From positions 23,066 through 87,065 of the forward strand of contig CACEWP010000002.1 in NCBI GenBank assembly GCA_902563305.1: a DNA stretch of 64,000 nucleotides. Direction: 5' to 3'. The notes under the pieces are model-generated. The model was not told the origin of the DNA. It made no database searches and saw only the letters and a list, made by a program, of their open reading frames with translations. The stretch comes from an uncultured Alphaproteobacteria bacterium. Its GTDB lineage: Bacteria > Pseudomonadota > Alphaproteobacteria > Methylaequorales > Methylaequoraceae. A program made the position numbers and the translations under genes. Shown piece by piece: positions 57,295 through 64,000 of the stretch (the stretch's first letter is position 1; every line of letters starts with the position of its first letter).

Positions 57295-58389
57295 TGAGCT
57301 ATGATAATTCAGATCTATTAACTAAATTGCAAGGTTTGTTGAAAAACCTAAGGGGGTTCGTTTGAAAAGAAAAATCTTAATGTTGAACTTGATTCAATTA
57401 ATTTAAGACTTCAAAAGCAAGAAAACTGGGGAAATCACGAACTTTTAAATCAAGATATGAAAAGAAAAAACTATCTTGTTAATTTTATTGATTCTATAGA
57501 AAATAATTCCAAAAACTTTGAAGATACAAAAGAATTATTAACCCTATCAGAGCAGAGTAATGATGAAAATTTAATTGCAGAACTTAATTTTGAATTAAAG
57601 AATATTGAGAAAAATTTAAATAAATTATATCTCGAAACATTGATGATCGGAAAAGCCGATTCAAATAACGCTTTAGTCGAAATAAACTCAGGCGCTGGTG
57701 GAATTGAATCTCAAGACTGGGTTGCAATTTTATTTAGAATGTATTCAAGGTGGAGTGATTCAAAGGGTTTTAAAATTGATTTAATAGATCAAAATATTGG
57801 AGAGGAAGCAGGTTACAAATCGATAACATTTAAGATATGCGGAGAAAACTCCTATGGATGGTTAAAACATGAAAATGGAGTTCATAGACTTGTAAGAATT
57901 TCTCCATTTGATTCTCAGTCAAGAAGACACACAAGTTTTGCATCCGTATTTTGTTATCCAGAAATTGCTAATAATATAGATATAAAAATCAACGATAAAG
58001 ATCTCAAAATTGACACTTTTAGAGCATCTGGAGCAGGGGGGCAACATGTAAATAAAACTGATAGCGCAATAAGAATAACACACATTCCATTAAAGATTAT
58101 CGTTCAATGTCAAAGTAGTAGATCCCAGCATAGAAATAAATCTTTAGCATTGGAAATGCTTAAATCTAAACTTTATGAAAAACAGATCGCTAAAGAAGAG
58201 GAGGAAAGCAAAAAAAACAGATCTCAAAAAGGAGAGATTGGTTGGGGAAATCAAATAAGATCCTATATACTACAGCCTTATACCATGGTTAAAGATCATC
58301 GTACAAAAAAACAAATTCCTGATGCAAGCTCTGTTTTAAATGGCAAAATTGATTTATTTTTAGAGAGTCAATTGATTAAACTTAATTAA
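57294..58389 (+). CDS. prfB: Peptide chain release factor 2, with programmed +1 frameshift
   Basis: RF2 terminates at UGA and UAA. The first 23 codons (from ATG 57294) reach an in-frame TGA at 57363. A +1 shift there continues in the frame that ends at 58389, giving 364 aa, close to the E. coli 365. The early peptide ends LLKNLRGFV, matching the family LRGYL segment, and the continuing frame reads EKKNLNVELDSIN. SPF (about 203-205) recognises the stop codon, and GGQ (about 248-250) catalyses hydrolysis. The TGATG overlap couples it to mrcA. Starting at ATG 57457 would delete domain 1, so I rejected it. Confidence 0.93.
57351..57366 (+). promoter_or_regulatory. prfB programmed +1 frameshift site with a GUU slip codon
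   Basis: AGGGGG (57351-57356) acts as the internal Shine-Dalgarno stimulator. After three bases comes GTT (57360-57362) directly before TGA (57363-57365). The stimulator-to-slip spacing equals that in E. coli (AGGGGG, three bases, CUU, UGA). The slip codon is GUU rather than the near-universal CUU, and the base after UGA is A rather than C. Confidence 0.88.
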
Positions 58390-58837
58390 TAACAAAATCT
58401 AAAACTTCTTCGGCGTGTCCACTGACCTTTACTTTTCTCCAATCCTTAATAAGAATTAAATTCTCATCAAATAAAAAAGTAGATCTTTCAATACCCATAT
58501 ACTTTTTACCATACATTGATTTTTCAACCCAAACATTGAAAGTCTTACACAATTTTAAATCTTCGTCAGTAGCAAGTTGTATTTTTAAGTTATACTTATT
58601 GATGAATTTTTTATGTTTGTCTGCGGTATCTTTTGACACGCCAATTATTATTGTATTCTGCTTTTGAAATTTTTCATAATGATCAGTAAATGCAATCGCT
58701 TCTTTGGTACAACCAGGTGTATCATCTTTTGGATAAAAATAAACTACAACCTTTTTTCCTAATAAATCTTTAGAAGATATAATCAAGGAATCATCAATTA
58801 TAAAATCTACATTTTTTAATTTGTCACCTAATTTCAT
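58382..58837 (-). CDS. bcp: Thiol peroxidase, Bcp/PrxQ family
   Basis: A 151 aa periplasm-free peroxiredoxin that reduces hydroperoxides. VVYFYPKDDTPGCTKEAIAFTD contains the peroxidatic cysteine (core TPGCTKEA). The resolving cysteine usually five residues later is isoleucine here; the other cysteine lies in LKLCKTFNVW. It may therefore work as a 1-Cys enzyme or use that other cysteine. It overlaps prfB by eight bases. Confidence 0.92.
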   Translation of the reverse strand: MKLGDKLKNVDFIIDDSLIISSKDLLGKKVVVYFYPKDDTPGCTKEAIAFTDHYEKFQKQNTIIIGVSKDTADKHKKFINKYNLKIQLATDEDLKLCKTFNVWVEKSMYGKKYMGIERSTFLFDENLILIKDWRKVKVSGHAEEVLDFVIN

Positions 58838-58894
58838 TTTAAATCAATTTTTTCTATAGTTTTCTATCATGTAAGATATATTAAATAAAGTATT

Positions 58895-61780
58895 ATGAAA
58901 TTTAAAAAAAAAATTAAAATATCTTACATTATATCATTAATTTTTTTAATTTTTTTTACACTTATATCTGGTTTTATTTTTTTAATTTCTCTTAAACCCG
59001 TAAAAATAAATTTTTTAGACTATTTTGATCGAGAAAGTAGAATTTTTAAAAAGCTAAATATCAAAGAAGTTGGAGATGTTTTCTTAAGTTTTAATAAAGT
59101 GTCTAAGAATTTTGAATTATTAATTGAAAATGTTATTTATGAAAATTCTTTTTTTCCAAGTATTTTAATTGGTTTTGATGTGACATTCAAAAATAAGATT
59201 TTTGACACATCAATAAAAATATTTGATAGTGAAATAGAATATGAGATACCTGAAAAAACCGAAAATGGGACTGATAACTTCAGCATTCTTTCTAAATTGG
59301 AGTCAAATTTTAATTTGTTAAAAAAATTCAGTGATATACAGGTTGTCAATGCAAAATTTAAATTAAAAATTAATGATCAAAACACTAAAAATTATTTGAT
59401 AGACTTTAATTATAAAAATAGTGAATCCAATTTTTCAATTATAGAACAAAAGTCTCTCAAAAATTTTTTATTAATGAGTTTTTATAAAAGTAATGATAAA
59501 AATAACATTTCCCTCCAATTTGAAACGTTTAACTTCGATTTTATTAAATATCTAATAGATGTGAACTCAATTTCTTTGGAAAACTTATCTTTGTCTGGTT
59601 CATCAAAAATTACATTTTCTGAAGAAAGGTTAGTTGAAGAAATGGTTTTTAATTTAAAACTTGATGGTAGCCTTAACTATCCAACTTTTGCTGGTAGTGA
59701 AAAGTTAGTATTTAATAATTCTCCTATATATGGAGAAATGAATGGTGAAATTATTGATATTATCTTAGATTTAAAGCATATCAATTCCAACCTAAAGTTA
59801 GTATTTAGACTGAATTTCAATAAAAACCAAACTTCTCAAATACTTTTAGATGTCGATAGAATCAATGTAAAAGAATTACTAACAATTTGGCCAGATGAAT
59901 TAAATGAATCGGTTTATTATTGGATGAAAGAAAACTCTTCGGGGTTTATTTCAAATTTATTTGTAAGTTCTGAATTATCTAAGACCAATAATCAAATATC
60001 TTTTAGTAACTTAAAAGGAAAATTTAACTTTAATCAAACTAAAATTAGATATATGGAATCAATGCCATTAATTGAAGATATTAGAGGTGATGCAATCATT
60101 AAAGATACTGAGATAAATTTTACAGTCAAATCTGGTATATCAAATAGTTTAGAAATTACAGATGCTACAATTAGTTTATTTGACTTAGACAGTGATTATG
60201 AAAAAGCAGATGTAAAATTAAAAATTATTGGTACTAATGAAAATGTTATTGATTATCTTAACACGTCACCGATAAATAAAAAAAGTTTTTCAAAGCTGAC
60301 AAATATTGATGGTGATAGTCTAATTGATCTAAATTTAAAATTTCCACTACTATTGGATCTTCCTGCTGAGGATATCGAATATAGTTCAAATGTTCTTATT
60401 AAAAATGCAATCTTTAATGAAATCTTTAACGATTTTAGTATAGATAATTTTAATTTAAACATTCAAATAGATAATGAAAAAGTCTCATATAACGGAAATG
60501 GAAAACTCTTTGATTCGCAGGTAGAGTTTAGTGGTTTGCAATCACAGTCAAATAAAAAGTTTAATGATGAAATTAATGGTAAGTATATTTTAGAACCTTA
60601 CGTTATCGATTTTCTTTTTCCAGATAGTGATATAAAACTTGATGGTGAAGCCGAAATATCTTTTTTAATTAATGAGGGAGATAATGGGTTATCAAAATTT
60701 GAGGGAATTGGTGATCTAAGTAATATAAAAATTAAATCTGATTTTCTTGGCCCAGATTTGGATTTAAAAAATGGAAAATTAAGATTTCTTATTAGACCTT
60801 ATGATAAGTCATTGTCTGGTTTTTTTGATATAAAAGCCAATGATCTTAATATCGAAATAAACTCATTTTTCACTAAAGAGGATATTATAGAATTAGATAT
60901 TCAGAATTTTAAGTCACCCCTACAAGATTTTACTTTAAAATATTTTAGTGATTCAAATAACTTTAAGATTAAAGGAAGAAAGTTAACTTTAAAATCTCTT
61001 GATATTTTTAAAGAAAGTGAATTAGATGATAACGACGTTGAATTAGATGTCATATTAGATAATCTAAATATTGGTGGAATGAGTTTTTCAGACTCTAAAA
61101 TTAGTTTAAAAAAATCATATGGCGTGTTTGAAGAAATGTTTATAAATTTAATTGGAGAAGATGATTTCCATAAATTAGATATTAATGATTACGAAGGTGG
61201 AAAAAAATTTGTTTTAGAATCAAATTATATACCTGGGTTGCTAAAAATTTTAGATTTAGATTTTAATATAAATCAAGGAAGTTTGAAAATTGAAGGTGTA
61301 AAAAAAAATGATTCAAAGAATTATAATGGAGCTATTGCTGGAAAGAATATAGTTTTTTTTGATGCACCTTTTCTCGCGAATTTTTTCAGTATATTTTCTT
61401 TAGATGGATTTGCCCAAAAACTTAAAGATGGAGGAATTATTTTTAATAATTTTAATGCGAGTTATAAGTTGGAGAATGAAAAGTTGAAAATTGTAGATAG
61501 TCTTCTTAAAGGAAGTGAACTAGGGATTCAATTCGATAGTGTTGTGGGTCTAAACAATGATTATTTTCTTATGAATGGTTCTATTATACCTGCTTATACT
61601 ATAAACACCTTAATTACAAAATTTCCTATAGTTGGAGACATTGTTACAGCAGGATCACCTGAAGATGGTTTGATAGGTGCAAAATTTAAAGTCGAAAAAA
61701 TTGATGGAGAATACGAAATTTTTTACAATCCAATATCTGTATTCGTTCCTAATATAATTAAAAACTTTTTAGGGGATTAA
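58895..61780 (+). CDS. AsmA-like/DUF3971 (YhdP-type) envelope protein
   Basis: A 961 aa protein with an N-terminal membrane anchor (about residues 8-30) followed by a long beta-rich, low-cysteine periplasmic region. WPDELNESVYYWMKENSSGFI is the DUF3971 hallmark (core WMKENSSGFI). The C-terminal region FDAPFLANFFSIFSLDGFAQKL matches the AsmA-like C-terminus. Such proteins are bridge-like lipid transporters between inner and outer membrane. The end overlaps tyrS by 12 bases. Confidence 0.87.
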   Translation: MKFKKKIKISYIISLIFLIFFTLISGFIFLISLKPVKINFLDYFDRESRIFKKLNIKEVGDVFLSFNKVSKNFELLIENVIYENSFFPSILIGFDVTFKNKIFDTSIKIFDSEIEYEIPEKTENGTDNFSILSKLESNFNLLKKFSDIQVVNAKFKLKINDQNTKNYLIDFNYKNSESNFSIIEQKSLKNFLLMSFYKSNDKNNISLQFETFNFDFIKYLIDVNSISLENLSLSGSSKITFSEERLVEEMVFNLKLDGSLNYPTFAGSEKLVFNNSPIYGEMNGEIIDIILDLKHINSNLKLVFRLNFNKNQTSQILLDVDRINVKELLTIWPDELNESVYYWMKENSSGFISNLFVSSELSKTNNQISFSNLKGKFNFNQTKIRYMESMPLIEDIRGDAIIKDTEINFTVKSGISNSLEITDATISLFDLDSDYEKADVKLKIIGTNENVIDYLNTSPINKKSFSKLTNIDGDSLIDLNLKFPLLLDLPAEDIEYSSNVLIKNAIFNEIFNDFSIDNFNLNIQIDNEKVSYNGNGKLFDSQVEFSGLQSQSNKKFNDEINGKYILEPYVIDFLFPDSDIKLDGEAEISFLINEGDNGLSKFEGIGDLSNIKIKSDFLGPDLDLKNGKLRFLIRPYDKSLSGFFDIKANDLNIEINSFFTKEDIIELDIQNFKSPLQDFTLKYFSDSNNFKIKGRKLTLKSLDIFKESELDDNDVELDVILDNLNIGGMSFSDSKISLKKSYGVFEEMFINLIGEDDFHKLDINDYEGGKKFVLESNYIPGLLKILDLDFNINQGSLKIEGVKKNDSKNYNGAIAGKNIVFFDAPFLANFFSIFSLDGFAQKLKDGGIIFNNFNASYKLENEKLKIVDSLLKGSELGIQFDSVVGLNNDYFLMNGSIIPAYTINTLITKFPIVGDIVTAGSPEDGLIGAKFKVEKIDGEYEIFYNPISVFVPNIIKNFLGD

Positions 61781-63049
61781 CTCAATTACACCATATTTTT
61801 TTTTTCCGACAAAAATTATTAGATAGTAACATTCTTTTTTAGCAGGATGTTTTATTAAATATTCCTCATGTAAAAGAGCATCTTTATTGTCAATTGTTGT
61901 TTGATTGATTTTTACCGCTCCCTGTTGTATTAGTCTTTTTGATTCTCCGTTAGATTGAGATAATTTAAGATCTACTAATACTTGTTTTATAGTTAATCCT
62001 TTTTTTATTTTTTCTGATTTTAACAAAATCTTATTTTCACATTTATTAATTACTTCGGAATCAATTTGATCAGATTTACGAATATTATTTGATTCCATTT
62101 CAATTCTTTTAGATTTTTCTAGTCCGTGACATAAAGTTGTTACCTCATTTGCTAAAAGGACTTTTAGTTTGTTAAGTTCTGATCCTGTAAATTGCTTAAA
62201 TTTTTTTATTTCACTCATTTCAATCTCTGTGAAGAGCTTGAGAAATTTTATTACGTCTTCATCTGACGTATTTCTCCAGTATTGCCAAAAATTAGTTACA
62301 GAAAATTTTGATTCATCTATCCAAACTGCTCCTTCTGCTGTCTTTCCCATTTTTTTCCCTGAGGATGTAGTTACCAAAGGAGCTGTAAGACCGTAAACTT
62401 GAGAGTTTTTTTCTTTCTTTACTAGGTCTATCCCTGAAACAATATTACCCCACTGGTCAGAACCACCGAATTGGATTTTGCAATTATATTTTTGATTTAG
62501 AATCAAAAAATCATATGCTTGAAATAATGAATAATTAAATTCTAAGAAACTTAGATGTTGTTCTCTACCAAGTCGTTGCTTTATGGACTCCAGGCTTAAC
62601 ATTTTATTGATGGAGAATTTACTACCTATATCTCTGAGAAACGAAATTAAATTAAGTTTACTTAACCATTCGTAGTTATCTACAACTACAGCACAATTTT
62701 CTTTTGATTCGTCAAAAGATAGAAACTTTTTGAAAATATTTTTTAATTTTTTTTTATTAGAATCAATGTCACTTTTTTTAAGTATTTTTCTTGTTTCATC
62801 TTTTCCAGATGGATCACCAATTAGTGTGGTGCCACCGCCAACTAAAATAATTGGTTTATGACCACATTTTTGAAAAAGCCTAAGAAGCATTAATGGAAGA
62901 AGTGAACCAACATGAAGGCTATCTGAGGTGCAGTCAAAACCTATATAACCACTCGTGGTTTTGGATAGAAGTTTTCTTATACCAATACTATCTGTTGCTT
63001 GATGTAAAAAACCTCTTTCTTCAACTGTATCATAAAAATCTTTTAACAT
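61769..63049 (-). CDS. tyrS: Tyrosyl-tRNA synthetase
   Basis: TyrS charges tRNA-Tyr. The 426 aa class I synthetase has GFDCTSDSLHVGSLLPLM (the HIGH-like HVGS), QFGGSDQWGNIVSGIDL, the KMSKS-like loop SGKKMGKTAEGAVW (KMGKT), and a C-terminal S4 domain (KRLIQQGAVKIN). It converges on the AsmA-like gene and diverges from anmK with a 30-base gap. Confidence 0.97.
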   Translation of the reverse strand: MLKDFYDTVEERGFLHQATDSIGIRKLLSKTTSGYIGFDCTSDSLHVGSLLPLMLLRLFQKCGHKPIILVGGGTTLIGDPSGKDETRKILKKSDIDSNKKKLKNIFKKFLSFDESKENCAVVVDNYEWLSKLNLISFLRDIGSKFSINKMLSLESIKQRLGREQHLSFLEFNYSLFQAYDFLILNQKYNCKIQFGGSDQWGNIVSGIDLVKKEKNSQVYGLTAPLVTTSSGKKMGKTAEGAVWIDESKFSVTNFWQYWRNTSDEDVIKFLKLFTEIEMSEIKKFKQFTGSELNKLKVLLANEVTTLCHGLEKSKRIEMESNNIRKSDQIDSEVINKCENKILLKSEKIKKGLTIKQVLVDLKLSQSNGESKRLIQQGAVKINQTTIDNKDALLHEEYLIKHPAKKECYYLIIFVGKKKYGVIELIP

Positions 63050-63072
63050 AGGAATATAAATTAGGTTATAAT
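63043..63072 (+). promoter_or_regulatory. Candidate promoter for anmK, leaderless geometry
   Basis: TTAACA (63043-63048), 18 bases, then a perfect TATAAT (63067-63072) that ends seven bases before the anmK ATG at 63080. No Shine-Dalgarno site fits in the remaining bases, so the message probably begins at or within a base or two of the ATG. Confidence 0.5.
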
Positions 63073-63079
63073 ATTAATA

Positions 63080-64000
63080 ATGAAAAAAAAAGAATATTGT
63101 TCCTTAGGAATCATGAGTGGAACTTCGTTGGATGGGTTGGATTTTTCTATAATTAAAACAGATGGTAAAAACAACATAAAAAATCCTGTAAATGATTATT
63201 ATAAATTTAATCAAAATTTTAAAGAAAGCATTAAAAAATTAATAAAAAACATCAATGGCTCAAATTTTAAGCTTATTCTTAAGTCAGAGGAGTTTATAAA
63301 CTTTAATAAAATCTTTACGGAATATATTTATAAATTAATTACAAAATTTTTATCTAAAAATTCCATTAGAATTGACCTAATAGATGTAATTGGAATTCAT
63401 GGAAATACTGTTTTTCATAAACCTGATCAGGGGGTTTCTATTCAATTAGGAGACGCAAAAATACTTTCAAAAAAACTTAATAAATTAATCATTTCAAATT
63501 TTAGAGATAACGATATTAAAGAAGGAGGGCAAGGTGCACCATTAGTTCCAATATTTCATCAAAATCTTTTTTCCGAAAAAAATAAAAAAATAATGGTAAT
63601 TAATATAGGTGGAATATCAAATTTTACTTTTTTAAAGGGAAAGCGAAAAGTTGTAGCTTCAGATATTGGACCAGGAAACAAATTGATTGATGAATACTGT
63701 AATCTAAATTTTAAAGTCAGTTATGATAATAATGGTGAAATGTCATCAAGAGGTAAAGTGATTAATGATTTAATTAAAAGATGGGCAAAAAAAAGTTTTC
63801 TAGTTAAATCATTTCCTATTTCATTTGACAGTTCATCTTTTAGATTGGAGGACTTCATTGATAGAAACTCTTTAAATAAATTTGATGTACTAAGAACTTT
63901 AACTTACTTTACCGCTTATCTGATGTTTTATCTAAAATCAAAGATGAAATGTAATATTGATAAATGGATTTTTTGTGGAGGAGGGGTTCACAATGTTGTC
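63080..64000 (+). CDS. anmK: Anhydro-N-acetylmuramic acid kinase, 3' truncated by window edge
   Basis: AnmK phosphorylates and opens anhydro-MurNAc during cell-wall recycling. The open frame runs off the right edge (307 codons visible of about 370). It opens with GIMSGTSLDGLDFSI, an ATP/sugar-kinase motif of this family, then IGIHGNTVFHKPD, GDAKILSKKL, GGQGAPLVPIFH, and VINIGGISNFTFL plus DIGPGNKLIDEY. It was identified by reading the frame from ATG 63080. Confidence 0.93.
   Translation, partial: MKKKEYCSLGIMSGTSLDGLDFSIIKTDGKNNIKNPVNDYYKFNQNFKESIKKLIKNINGSNFKLILKSEEFINFNKIFTEYIYKLITKFLSKNSIRIDLIDVIGIHGNTVFHKPDQGVSIQLGDAKILSKKLNKLIISNFRDNDIKEGGQGAPLVPIFHQNLFSEKNKKIMVINIGGISNFTFLKGKRKVVASDIGPGNKLIDEYCNLNFKVSYDNNGEMSSRGKVINDLIKRWAKKSFLVKSFPISFDSSSFRLEDFIDRNSLNKFDVLRTLTYFTAYLMFYLKSKMKCNIDKWIFCGGGVHNVV

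Noticed and set aside
57457..58389. prfB starting at ATG 57457 as a normal short gene
   Set aside because: It would lack about 54 residues of domain 1. The upstream ATG, the internal Shine-Dalgarno-like run and the TGA form the classical frameshift arrangement, and both peptide parts match RF2.

Overview
The window is a very AT-rich, gene-dense chromosomal segment. No gap between genes exceeds about 200 bases, and I found no tRNA, rRNA, insertion sequence, phage gene or CRISPR array. Several proteins point to Alphaproteobacteria: the alphaproteobacterial SerC type, a NDUFA12-like complex I accessory subunit, DUF3126 and DUF2155 proteins, an ALAS-type HemA, RpoH, and the NDUFA12-MlaD-DUF2155-Aat-AccC-AccB-AroQ neighbourhood. 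Low GC, tiny intergenic spaces, a proteorhodopsin and a complete retinal pathway suggest a streamlined, sunlit-ocean heterotroph, such as an AEGEAN-169/HIMB59, low-GC SAR116 or SAR11-like lineage. The exact clade cannot be settled from the sequence alone.

Layout. 1-4.4 kb: end of an SLC13-type permease, then serC-hisZ-purA. 4.4-6.4 kb: rpoH and an RluA-family pseudouridine synthase on the minus strand. 6.4-7.9 kb: a small membrane protein, a small HExxH protein and a putative 2OG-Fe(II) oxygenase. 7.9-14.2 kb: the phototrophy island on the minus strand, in transcription order proteorhodopsin, crtE, crtI, crtB, crtY, blh. 14.4-18.3 kb: DUF3429 and DUF3126 proteins, an envelope protein, a SHOCT-type lipoprotein and a major porin. 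18.4-23.1 kb: one tight minus-strand run, ABC substrate-binding protein-permease-ATPase-ExbB-ExbD-ExbD-TonB. 23.1-29.4 kb: tusA-like, xseB, ispA, tlyA, aroC, fabI, pdxH, hemA, msrB. 29.4-32.6 kb: thiO-thiS-thiG, pyrE and a second HExxH protein. 32.6-39.5 kb: fhs, a glycosyltransferase, a membrane J-domain protein and galU-ugd-phosphohexomutase. 39.5-44.5 kb: clpS-clpA, a DUF482 protein, a RidA-like protein and a free-standing NrdJ C-terminal (TSCPD) protein. 44.5-50.5 kb: NDUFA12-like, two MCE/MlaD proteins, a small ORF, DUF2155, aat, accC, accB, aroQ and an M48 protease. 50.5-64 kb: an aminotransferase, rne, amiC, mrcA, prfB with a programmed frameshift, bcp, an AsmA/DUF3971 protein, tyrS and the start of anmK.

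How the genes work together. Light capture is self-contained: crtE, crtI, crtB, crtY and blh make retinal for a proton-pumping, blue-tuned proteorhodopsin. A strong intrinsic terminator follows the opsin gene and runs straight into the crtE start, which suggests a high opsin to low pigment-enzyme expression ratio. Aat, ClpS and ClpA form an N-degron branch. GalU, Ugd and the phosphohexomutase feed nucleotide-sugar supply for surface glycans. ThiO, ThiS and ThiG make the thiazole half of thiamine.

The most interesting points are: the prfB frameshift site with a non-canonical GUU slip codon; the terminator/crtE junction; the ABC-Exb-TonB operon without a receptor; two paralogous small HExxH proteins; a free-standing NrdJ C-terminal protein; near-universal stop-codon overlap or abutment at convergent gene pairs; and several promoters placed so close to the start codon that leaderless transcripts are likely.
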